12,262 bases of DNA, from NCBI GenBank assembly GCA_002710495.1, contig PAKE01000025.1:1-12262 (forward strand), written 5' to 3'. The DNA comes from Flavobacteriales bacterium. GTDB lineage: Bacteria; Bacteroidota; Bacteroidia; Flavobacteriales; BACL11. The notes under the pieces are model-generated. The model was not told where the DNA came from. It ran no database searches and saw nothing but the letters and a program-made list of their open reading frames with translations. Positions 1 to 7,054 of the stretch are shown here, piece by piece (position 1 is the stretch's first letter; the number at the start of each line of letters is the position of its first letter). A program made the translations under genes and the position numbers.

Positions 1-79
1 AGAAATTATTTTGTTTAATAATCGTAAATAGATTCTTTTTTAATGGAACAAAGTTTCCTATATTCTGAATAGATTTATG

Positions 80-87
80 TATTTTTA
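80..87 (+). promoter_or_regulatory. Possible -7 promoter element of the M36 peptidase gene
   Basis: The octamer TATTTTTA is one mismatch from the Bacteroidota -7 consensus TAnnTTTG and lies 22 bases before the ATG at 110. The surrounding sequence (67-86) is nearly identical to the stretch carrying a perfect -7 element in front of ychF (11967-11986), which strengthens the call. No convincing -33 TTG is visible. The rest of 1-109 is AT-rich and holds no gene. Confidence 0.4.
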
Positions 88-109
88 CAACTTAAAAAAT
101 ATAAAATAA

Positions 110-2968
110 ATGAAAAAAATATTATTTGTAATTTTCGCAACTATCTTTTGTGTTCCTGTTTTTTCTGGAGATCATTTTCATAAGGACGAGTATGAAGTAA
201 GATATATTAAACAGGCAATTCATTTGAATACTGATGTTCAGTATCATTTAAGAAATGAGATTGCATGGAAAGAATTTCAATCGTTGAATCCAAATTGGTA
301 TGTGTATTTTAATGAAAATAACAGAAAACCTCACAGAGCCTTTGGAGAAGGAATATCTGTAACAAATCCATCAGATTTTATTTTAAATAATTTATCTGTA
401 TTTAATGTTCCTTTTGGAGATTTGAGACTTACATCTGAAACAGAAAACGGAAAATATAAAAATTATATTTACACTCAATCTTATCAAGACTTGGAAGTTC
501 TTGATAGCAGACTTTATTTGAAAATGAATAAAAATAATGAGGTTGTTGTTTTTGGTTTGGATGTATTTTCAGATATTAATATATCTATTATTCCAACTTT
601 TCCCTCTTCATCATCTTTAATTTCTGCAAAACAGAATTTACCATTTTCTATTACGGATAGTGATATAGAAGAGAATTTAAAGATACTACCAATTCCAAAA
701 AACGGAAATTACGAGTATCATTTAGTTTATGTAGTACATTTAAGTACAAAAAACAATATTGGTCCAGCAGAATATGTATGCTATGTTGATGCTAATACGG
801 GAGAGTTGCTTATGCGAAGAAATGAGATTAAATTTGAACTTCCACAAGCCACTATTCATGTAGAAGGAGAGGTCTACACATCAAATCCTAATAATGCATC
901 TTCAATAGAAGATCTTGTAGATTTAAAGGTCAGATATAATAATACTAATTACTTTACAGATAGTCTTGGAGAGGTTGTATTACCATCTAATACTGGAAAT
1001 GCAAACTATTATTTAGAAGGATCTTATACTAAAGTACAAACAAATAGTGTAGTACCTAGTTTTAATACTTCTTCTTCAAATAGTAATGTTTTATTTGACA
1101 ATACAAATTCTACGATCTCTGAAAGAACTGCTTTTTATGCGGTCAATAATATTCATACTCATTTTAAAAAATATTTTCCTCTATTTGGTGGGCTAGACTT
1201 CTCAATGGAAACTAATGTTGACCTTACTACTAATACATGTAACGCCTTTTATGGAGGAGGAACAATCAATTTTTATGATGAAGGAGGAGGATGTAATGCT
1301 AGTGCAAAAATCCCAGATGTTGCTTATCATGAGTATGGCCACGCTATTAATGATTATAGATATAATTCTGGAGCAGGAATGTGGAATGGTGGATTAAATG
1401 AAGGAACTGCAGATATCTGGGCATTATCTTTAACAGAGTATCCAGTTTTAGGTGAGGGCTGGCTGTTAAATGATCCAAATAGTAATGTAAGAGAGTACGA
1501 TTCAGTTACAAAGGTATATCCTCAAGATTTAGTTGGAGAGGTTCATGCAGATGGAGAGATTATTTGTGGAGCGTTTTGGGATACTTATCTTAATTTAGGA
1601 AATATGCATCAGGCATTAGAATTATTTGTTGATTTATATGATGGTGGTCCTGATGGTCCTGACGGTACTGAAGGTATGATATATACAGACGTATTATTAG
1701 AATTCCTTTATTCTGATGATGATGATGGAAATATATTTAATGGAACACCTAATGATATCGCAATAGTTGATGCCTTTGCTTTACATGGGATTACATTACT
1801 ATCCAATGCAGAACTTATACATACAGAGCTTGATGAATCTTTAGGAGGTGTGCAAATTGATATAGATGCAGAGATTGATATGACCTACCCATGGGCTTTA
1901 AATAATGCATATTGTTATTACAAATTAAATAATTCAACTATTTGGGATAGTATTCCACTAACAATAGTTTCGGGTAATGATTATTCTGCTCAAATTCCAT
2001 CTCAATCTGAGGGAAATGTAGTTGCTTATTATTTATCACTTGTTGATATTTACAGTAAGAAGGCTGCTATTACTCCATTTTCAGCTCATCTAGATAAACA
2101 TAAAAATTTACCTTATTTTATTTTGGTTGGATATGAGTTAATGGAGGAACAAGATTTTGATTTTAATATTGGATTCTGGGATGTTTCCCATCCTTCAGAT
2201 AATGCAACTACTGGCTTGTGGGAAATAGGAGTTCCTGAAGGAACATATTATGATGGCACTATTCTAGTTCAGCCTTCTACTCAACACACTCCATCTGGAG
2301 CATATTGCGCTTTTACAGGTAATGACATGACTGGAGGTACTATTGGAGCAAATGACATTGATGATGGTCATACAACATTAACTTCACCATCTTATGATTT
2401 AACAAACTATAATAATCCTACTTTCTCATATTATAGATGGTACACTAATTCTCCTCCTACTGGAGCTAATCCTGGTGCAGATTGGTGGCAAGTTCAAGTA
2501 ACAGATGATGGTAGTAATTGGGTATATGTAGAAAATAACGTGACTTCAGATAATAGTTGGAGGAAGTTTTCTTTTAGAGTTAAAGATTATGTAAGCATTA
2601 CAAATAATTTTAGTATTAGATTTATTGCTTCTGATAGTATCAGATTAGGACAGTATTTAGACGGAGGAAGTTTAGTTGAGGCTGCTGTTGATGATGTATT
2701 TTTATATGAATCAACAAATGTAAATTCATTGACTGAATTAAATGTTGGATTAGATGTATATCCTAACCCTACAAAAGGAGTAGTAGAATTTTGTTTGCAA
2801 GATGATGCTTCTGTAAAAGTAATTAATACTCTAGGAGAAATTATTATGCAAGAACAATTAGACGTTTCAGATAATAAGATTGACTTATCGGCATATGATA
2901 AGGGAATATATTATTTAGAAATCGTCACTGAAAAACAAAAAATCACCAAGAAAATAGTTTTAGAGTAA
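110..2968 (+). CDS. Secreted M36 (fungalysin)-like zinc metallopeptidase with T9SS C-terminal sorting domain
   Basis: This 952-residue protein is a probable exported endopeptidase. Residues 1-20 form a Sec signal peptide (MKK followed by a hydrophobic core, cleavage near FSG). Residues about 95-155 resemble the FTP propeptide domain and about 203-240 a PepSY-like propeptide segment, so it is probably made as a zymogen. The catalytic region has the zinc motif HEYGH (407-411) and, 20 residues on, NEGTAD with the likely third ligand Glu431, as in gluzincin peptidases. An acidic DDDDG stretch follows near residue 535, before a GTPND segment. Residues about 670-865 form a beta-rich, jelly-roll-like accessory domain. 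The C-terminus (about 875-952) has the YPNPTKG signature and ends in KKIVLE, typical of type A T9SS sorting domains, so secretion or surface attachment through T9SS is inferred. Start: the ATG directly heads the signal peptide. The gene converges on another T9SS substrate across a shared terminator. The M36 assignment is from motifs only. Confidence 0.9.
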   Translation: MKKILFVIFATIFCVPVFSGDHFHKDEYEVRYIKQAIHLNTDVQYHLRNEIAWKEFQSLNPNWYVYFNENNRKPHRAFGEGISVTNPSDFILNNLSVFNVPFGDLRLTSETENGKYKNYIYTQSYQDLEVLDSRLYLKMNKNNEVVVFGLDVFSDINISIIPTFPSSSSLISAKQNLPFSITDSDIEENLKILPIPKNGNYEYHLVYVVHLSTKNNIGPAEYVCYVDANTGELLMRRNEIKFELPQATIHVEGEVYTSNPNNASSIEDLVDLKVRYNNTNYFTDSLGEVVLPSNTGNANYYLEGSYTKVQTNSVVPSFNTSSSNSNVLFDNTNSTISERTAFYAVNNIHTHFKKYFPLFGGLDFSMETNVDLTTNTCNAFYGGGTINFYDEGGGCNASAKIPDVAYHEYGHAINDYRYNSGAGMWNGGLNEGTADIWALSLTEYPVLGEGWLLNDPNSNVREYDSVTKVYPQDLVGEVHADGEIICGAFWDTYLNLGNMHQALELFVDLYDGGPDGPDGTEGMIYTDVLLEFLYSDDDDGNIFNGTPNDIAIVDAFALHGITLLSNAELIHTELDESLGGVQIDIDAEIDMTYPWALNNAYCYYKLNNSTIWDSIPLTIVSGNDYSAQIPSQSEGNVVAYYLSLVDIYSKKAAITPFSAHLDKHKNLPYFILVGYELMEEQDFDFNIGFWDVSHPSDNATTGLWEIGVPEGTYYDGTILVQPSTQHTPSGAYCAFTGNDMTGGTIGANDIDDGHTTLTSPSYDLTNYNNPTFSYYRWYTNSPPTGANPGADWWQVQVTDDGSNWVYVENNVTSDNSWRKFSFRVKDYVSITNNFSIRFIASDSIRLGQYLDGGSLVEAAVDDVFLYESTNVNSLTELNVGLDVYPNPTKGVVEFCLQDDASVKVINTLGEIIMQEQLDVSDNKIDLSAYDKGIYYLEIVTEKQKITKKIVLE

Positions 2969-3001
2969 AAGAAAAGGGAATCTTTCGATTCCCTTTTCTT
3001 T
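2968..3001. terminator. Bidirectional intrinsic terminator between convergent genes
   Basis: A perfect 15-bp inverted repeat (2968-2982 with 2987-3001) has a 4-base loop, TTTC. The arm AAGAAAAGGGAATC gives an A-rich 5' side and a T-rich 3' side in either direction, so it can terminate both the peptidase gene and the minus-strand repeat-protein gene. The stem begins at the last base of the plus-strand stop codon and includes part of the minus-strand stop codon (3000-3002). Confidence 0.85.
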
Positions 3002-4910
3002 ATTTAATAATTTTTTGTATTATAGAATTTTCATCTTTAAAGGTTATTTTTATAGAGTAAATTCCTTTTTGTAATCTTTTTACATTTATACTATTTTTAG
3101 GATTAATTTCAGAAAGAATAATTTTTCCTAAAATATCACTAATTTCAATTTTAATTATTTCCTTATCTGATTTAATGTTTAATACATCTGAAACAGGGTT
3201 TGGAAAAATATTGAAATTTGCTAGATCTTCAGAATTTATAGAAGTAGTATTACAATTTGCTTGACATCCTGTAAGTGATGTATATAAACCCTGTCCGGTT
3301 CCAGGATCATAACATCCTGTAACAGCATCGCAATCATATGTTTCAGGTATAGGGCAAGCTGTCATACATGAACTATATGACCAATAATTACCACTTCCAT
3401 CTCCAGGGTCTTGACAATCTCCTGGAGCAACACAATTATAACTTTCTGGAGCTTGACAATTATTCATGCAATCATTCAGTGTTGGGTATTGCCCCCATCC
3501 TCCTCCAGGATCATAACAAGTACCGTTCCAATCACACTCCCACGTTTGAGGTGGTGGAGTGCAGTTATTTTGACAATCTACTAGTGTTGCATATTGACCA
3601 TATGTTCCATAAGCTGTATCACAATTACCATTCCAATCACAATCATAGGTTACAGGAGCTATGCATGTAGATTGACAAGCTAATAATGTTGCATAAGTAC
3701 CGTTTCCTGTCCCAGGGTCGACACATGAATAATTAATGCATTCATAAGTTACTGCTTGTTGCACTCCAACATTTTCAAAATAAAAAGTTTCGTCTTCTTC
3801 TCCTGTAAGTAAATCTAAATCACCATCATTATCCAAATCCTCAAATTCAAAAGTAGGAATTGCATCAAGAACAGATCCATTTAATCCATAAGGATTTATA
3901 ACTGCTGTGGCAAACTGAGCTGAGTTTATAGTTCCTATATTTTCATGATATGTAAATTGACCAGAACCACCATAATATTCTTCACCAAATATTATATCTA
4001 AGTCTCCATCATTATCAAGGTCTGTTAACTCTGGACTTTTTACACCTGCTGCTGGAATTAATCCAAAGGTGTTAGTTTGCGGAATTGTAAACATTGGATT
4101 AAGATTAGATCCTATGTTTTCTATAAAATTAAAAAAAGTTATTTGGCCAGAAGAGTAATCCAATGAAGAATTGATTAAATCAAAATCACCATCATTATCA
4201 ATATCTCCAATGGCTGAGAATTCAATATTTGGAGAGTCTTGCAGTCCGAAAGGATTTGTAACAGCTGGTGAGAAATTAGGAGAAGAAGGTGTTCCTATAT
4301 TCTCATGATACCTATATTTTGATATAAAAGAGTAGTAACCCTGATATATAACATTAGATAATACATCAAAATCACCATCATCATCAAAATCAACAAAATG
4401 TCTTACACTAATCATAGAAGTGTCATTTGGGACTGGTGATAAGTTAAATGGGTTTAATTGAGGTGTATTAAAAATAGGATTGTTAGCCGTTCCAATATTT
4501 TCTTGATAATTAAAATTCTTTGCAATAGAATAATAACCAGAATAAGTTAAGCTGTCAGTAAATAAATCCAAATCTCCATCGTTATCAATATCAATAAGGT
4601 TTACTGATTGTGTGTAATTGGTATAACCAGGTGAAATTCCAAACGGGTTTGTTGTTGGATATGCAAAATACTGTGCAGAAGCTGTGTTGGCAAATGAAAC
4701 ACCTATAAGAAGAGTAAGAGTCCCTAATATCTTCTGCATTTTATTAGTAGAAATAATTCCGTTGAGTTGGGTCACTAAAAACTTAATCTTATCAACTATT
4801 CTTTTAATCTCTGATTTTACATTTTCTTTTTCGTTTTTCATTAAAGTACTTAATTTTTTAACTAAATATTTTAATTGACGTTGCTTTCTAGAAAAGTGGT
4901 AGTTTCTCAT
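3000..4910 (-). CDS. T9SS-exported surface protein with VCBS/FG-GAP-like calcium repeats and Cys-rich repeats
   Basis: This 636-residue protein has no recognisable enzyme domain and is probably a surface or extracellular binding/adhesion protein. Residues 1-57 are Lys/Arg-rich and helical-looking. Residues 58-80 form a signal peptide (MQKILG, hydrophobic core, ASA|Q). Five DxDxDGDxD motifs start at residues 107, 174, 236, 297 and 358, in units of about 61-67 residues that share NIGT and NPFGL-like segments; these are VCBS/FG-GAP-type calcium-binding blades. Residues 389-553 hold five four-cysteine repeats. Residues about 565-636 (FPNPVSDVLNI, then KGIYSI near the end) are a T9SS type A sorting domain. 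Start choice: the ATG at 4910 opens a stop-free lead-in, and a consensus promoter lies just upstream, so the long form is preferred. Starting at Met58 (4739) would give a conventional signal peptide. Function is unknown. Confidence 0.85.
   Translation of the reverse strand: MRNYHFSRKQRQLKYLVKKLSTLMKNEKENVKSEIKRIVDKIKFLVTQLNGIISTNKMQKILGTLTLLIGVSFANTASAQYFAYPTTNPFGISPGYTNYTQSVNLIDIDNDGDLDLFTDSLTYSGYYSIAKNFNYQENIGTANNPIFNTPQLNPFNLSPVPNDTSMISVRHFVDFDDDGDFDVLSNVIYQGYYSFISKYRYHENIGTPSSPNFSPAVTNPFGLQDSPNIEFSAIGDIDNDGDFDLINSSLDYSSGQITFFNFIENIGSNLNPMFTIPQTNTFGLIPAAGVKSPELTDLDNDGDLDIIFGEEYYGGSGQFTYHENIGTINSAQFATAVINPYGLNGSVLDAIPTFEFEDLDNDGDLDLLTGEEDETFYFENVGVQQAVTYECINYSCVDPGTGNGTYATLLACQSTCIAPVTYDCDWNGNCDTAYGTYGQYATLVDCQNNCTPPPQTWECDWNGTCYDPGGGWGQYPTLNDCMNNCQAPESYNCVAPGDCQDPGDGSGNYWSYSSCMTACPIPETYDCDAVTGCYDPGTGQGLYTSLTGCQANCNTTSINSEDLANFNIFPNPVSDVLNIKSDKEIIKIEISDILGKIILSEINPKNSINVKRLQKGIYSIKITFKDENSIIQKIIK
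3252..3746 (-). repeat. Five tandem four-cysteine repeats within the surface protein
   Basis: Residues 389-553 consist of five units of 33-35 residues with the spacing C-x5-C-x15-C-x3-C (first unit C-x4-C). Cysteines fall at 391/396/412/416, 424/430/446/450, 459/465/481/485, 493/499/515/519 and 527/533/549/553. Units share a Y/W-x-C opening, a central DPG-x-G-type turn in most copies, then Tyr and Leu/Tyr before the third Cys. The even cysteine count suggests two disulfides per unit after export. Similar units occur in other Bacteroidota surface proteins, from memory; the function is unknown. Confidence 0.8.
3777..4592 (-). repeat. Five VCBS/FG-GAP-like repeats with DxDxDGDxD calcium loops
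   Basis: Residues about 107-378 contain five repeats. Each opens with a loop such as DIDNDGDLD or DFDDDGDFD and contains a YHENIGT- or NFIENIG-like strand. The loops begin at residues 107, 174, 236, 297 and 358. This pattern is typical of calcium-binding beta-propeller-like VCBS/FG-GAP repeats. Five repeats alone may not close a seven-bladed propeller. Confidence 0.8.
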
Positions 4911-4931
4911 AAGTTTACTTTATTTGATATG

Positions 4932-4939
4932 CAAAAATA
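4932..4939 (-). promoter_or_regulatory. Bacteroidota-type -7 promoter element (TATTTTTG)
   Basis: Read on the minus strand, TATTTTTG matches TAnnTTTG exactly. It lies 21 bases upstream of the ATG at 4910, which leaves a short untranslated leader and argues that the long start of the repeat protein is the true one. No TTG is visible at the -33 spacing; that region instead falls in the palindromes at 4957-4990. Confidence 0.55.
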
Positions 4940-4956
4940 AGATATTAAGAATTGAA

Positions 4957-4990
4957 TACTATGCTAGGCATAGTAAATTAAATTCACTAT
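4957..4990. repeat. Two overlapping inverted repeats upstream of the surface-protein promoter
   Basis: The first inverted repeat is TACTATGC (4957-4964) and GCATAGTA (4968-4975) around TAG. The second is ATAGTAAATT (4970-4979) and AATTCACTAT (4981-4990), with one mismatch. They share ATAGT at 4970-4974, so the RNA hairpins would be mutually exclusive. They sit between the stop of the TIGR03032-like gene (4999) and the -7 element at 4932-4939, so they could be an operator or a weak terminator for the upstream gene. The T-tract after the hairpin is poor, which makes a terminator less likely. Confidence 0.5.
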
Positions 4991-4998
4991 CTAAAAGA

Positions 4999-6099
4999 TT
5001 ATTTTTTTTCATCATTATTTTCTTGACGCCAAAAAGTAGTGTTAGGTATCATTAATCCATTTTTATGGTCATCAGTTAATGTGTTTAAAATGTTTGGTCT
5101 TGTTTTTCCATCCAGTATATGAATATCATAAATCTCGTCCAAGGAAGTAAGATATGTTATTTTCCCTGCTATACTTTTAGTGGGGAGATGAACTACTACT
5201 ATTCCAGCTTCATTCGCTTTTTCTGCAAATGATAGTTTTCCAAAAGTAGAGGAGTTTTTTCTGAGTTTAGAGAGACCTATAAATAAGTAGTCTTTATGGA
5301 AACTCATTCCTCTTACAAAACCATCAATTTGTACACTTACTTCATAAGTGCCATTTTCAGTATTAACTTTTATTAATTCCCCAGTTGCTGATAGTAAAAC
5401 GTATAACTCATTATTAAAGATTCTAGGTGTATGTGGCATAGCAAGTCCTTCGGCAATTATGGTATTGTTTTCCACATCTATGATGATTCCGCTTTCAGTC
5501 ACTTTATCTCTCCAGCTTTGAGAGGTATTTCCATTACTAAATGCAGTAGCATATTTTGGTTTTCCATTTTGCATGGCCATGCCATTGAGATGACATCTAT
5601 CCTCAGAAGCAATTTTATCGATAAATGGGGGAGTCCAAAAAGGAGTAAAATTATAATTATCATTAATTTTTACTATGGAAGAAAAGAGAGTGTTTACTGC
5701 ATATAATTCACCATTATTTCCAAAATTCAAATCATGAATATCAATTGCTCCTGTATGAAACGTATTTCTTGGTAAATACAGTGCATCATACTTGTTGGGT
5801 GCTTTTGGATAGTGTTTTGCTAAATCAGTAGAATTTCGAAAGACAATAACTTCATCCTTACATGCAATAGCAATTTTATCTTTTTGGGTATCTTCAGCAA
5901 TTCCCATTGCTTTCTCAAAATTTCTGGGTAGTTGTATTAAAGAGTTTTCGTCCTTCGCAGAGATAAATACTACTTTACCTGCTTGGTATGTTGAAATAGC
6001 AATACTACAATTCAGATTTTGAAGAAGTTCTGGAATTTGTGGAGTGTATTTGCAACTGAATGGGGCGAATGATTTAGGATCTGTCTTCTGTGTATTCAT
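4999..6099 (-). CDS. TIGR03032/DUF4915-like family protein of unknown function
   Basis: This 366-residue protein resembles the TIGR03032 (DUF4915) family, whose biochemical role I do not know. Supporting segments are the STYQAGK motif (36-42), the HTGAIDIHDL block (about 115-124), EDRCHLNGM (about 166-174), a GNTSQSWR stretch and the AMPHTPRI block. The alternating strand-like pattern fits a beta-propeller-like fold, which is inference. There is no signal peptide or membrane segment, so a cytoplasmic location is likely. Start: the ATG at 6099 (MNTQKTDPK) is chosen. An open frame extends to a TTG at 6114, but that codon lies inside the T-tract of the probable terminator at 6113-6137, so it is rejected. 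The gene lies 63 bases after the 3-hydroxyacyl-CoA dehydrogenase gene on the same strand, with no evident functional link. Some homologs occur near glycosylation or sulfotransferase-type genes, from memory; that context is absent here. Confidence 0.75.
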   Translation of the reverse strand: MNTQKTDPKSFAPFSCKYTPQIPELLQNLNCSIAISTYQAGKVVFISAKDENSLIQLPRNFEKAMGIAEDTQKDKIAIACKDEVIVFRNSTDLAKHYPKAPNKYDALYLPRNTFHTGAIDIHDLNFGNNGELYAVNTLFSSIVKINDNYNFTPFWTPPFIDKIASEDRCHLNGMAMQNGKPKYATAFSNGNTSQSWRDKVTESGIIIDVENNTIIAEGLAMPHTPRIFNNELYVLLSATGELIKVNTENGTYEVSVQIDGFVRGMSFHKDYLFIGLSKLRKNSSTFGKLSFAEKANEAGIVVVHLPTKSIAGKITYLTSLDEIYDIHILDGKTRPNILNTLTDDHKNGLMIPNTTFWRQENNDEKK

Positions 6100-6112
6100 A
6101 AAACAATAATAC

Positions 6113-6137
6113 AAAAAAAACAGACAAAAGCTGTTTT
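6113..6137 (-). terminator. Probable intrinsic terminator after the 3-hydroxybutyryl-CoA dehydrogenase gene
   Basis: On the minus strand the stem AAAACAG/CTGTTTT (6137-6131 with 6123-6117) has a 7-base loop, and a run of T continues from the 3' arm to 6113. It lies 26 bases after the stop at 6163 and 13 bases before the next start codon (6099). The stem is short and AT-rich, so it may be only partly efficient. Confidence 0.6.
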
Positions 6138-6162
6138 CCTTTTTTCTATATTATTCCCTGAA

Positions 6163-7053
6163 TTATCTTTTGAATTGTGATGAAATCTTTTTATTTTTTG
6201 GTCCATCAGAATAATCGTAAAAACCTTCTCCAGATTTTATTCCCAATTTTCCTTGATTAACCATATTAATTAGTGTTTTGTTAGGAGCGTATTTTGGGTT
6301 TTTGAATCCTTCATGCATCACTTCTAAAATTGAAAGACAAACATCTAATCCAATAAAATCTGCCAGATGTAATGGTCCCATTGGATGAGACATTCCCAGT
6401 ATCATAACAGTATCAATTTCCTCAACTCCAGAAACACCTTCTTCTAATGTTAGTATAGATTCATTTATCATAGGCATCAGGATCCTGTTGGCTACAAATC
6501 CTGGAGCATCATTTACTTCTACTGGAACTTTTCCTAATTTTTTAGAAAGTTCCATAATGGTAGTAGTAGTGCTATCAGAAGTTTCTTTTCCTCTTATTAC
6601 TTCAACTAATTTCATGATTGGTACAGGATTCATAAAATGCATTCCAATTACTTTATCCATTCTATTTGTAACAGAACCAATCTTAGTAATAGAGATAGAG
6701 GAGGTATTGGTTCCTAGAATTGTATTATCATCACATATCTCATCTAGTTGTTTAAATATTTTTAGTTTAATATCTATATTTTCAGTTGCAGCTTCTATTA
6801 CTAAGTCTGCATCTTTTACTGCGTCAGTTAAATCAGTATTGGTTGATATATTGAATAGAGTATTATTTTTATCTAACTCGGATATTTTTTCTTTAGAAAG
6901 TAATCTATCTAAATTCTTTGTTATAGTAGCAATTGCTCTATCTAATGAATCTGTAGAAATGTCAACTAAATTTACAGAATATCCGCTTTGTGCAAAAGCA
7001 TGTGCTATTCCGTTTCCCATTGTTCCTGCTCCAATTACTGTAATGTTCTTCAT
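6163..7053 (-). CDS. 3-hydroxybutyryl-CoA dehydrogenase (3-hydroxyacyl-CoA dehydrogenase family)
   Basis: This 296-residue cytoplasmic enzyme is expected to interconvert 3-hydroxyacyl-CoA and 3-oxoacyl-CoA with NAD(P), in short-chain fatty acid, butanoate or related acyl-CoA metabolism. The N-terminal Rossmann fold has GAGTMG (8-13) and Asp31 after strand 2, which favours NAD. The catalytic pair His139 (GMHFMNP) and Glu151 (KLVEVIRG) has the 12-residue spacing of the family, and Asn189 in NDAPGFVANR lies 50 residues after the His, as expected. Ser118 lies in NTSSIS. Residues about 185-285 form the C-terminal helical domain. The length is normal for the single-function Hbd/PaaH-type enzyme. 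The ATG at 7053 is one base after the TAA of the upstream lipoprotein gene (TAAGATG), so the two are almost certainly co-transcribed and probably translationally coupled. The exact substrate cannot be told from sequence. Confidence 0.93.
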   Translation of the reverse strand: MKNITVIGAGTMGNGIAHAFAQSGYSVNLVDISTDSLDRAIATITKNLDRLLSKEKISELDKNNTLFNISTNTDLTDAVKDADLVIEAATENIDIKLKIFKQLDEICDDNTILGTNTSSISITKIGSVTNRMDKVIGMHFMNPVPIMKLVEVIRGKETSDSTTTTIMELSKKLGKVPVEVNDAPGFVANRILMPMINESILTLEEGVSGVEEIDTVMILGMSHPMGPLHLADFIGLDVCLSILEVMHEGFKNPKYAPNKTLINMVNQGKLGIKSGEGFYDYSDGPKNKKISSQFKR

Positions 7054-7054
7054 C

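Noticed and set aside
1215..1397. Short plus-strand frame inside the M36 peptidase gene
   Set aside because: It is an out-of-frame shadow across the zinc-binding region, with Met/Ile/Leu-rich, featureless sequence.
3368..3670. Plus-strand open frame opposite the Cys-rich repeats
   Set aside because: Its His/Asn/Tyr-rich composition is the reverse-complement reading of the repeats, not an independent gene.
6100..6114. TTG start extending the TIGR03032-like protein by five residues
   Set aside because: It lies within the T-tract of the probable terminator, and an ATG follows 15 bases later.
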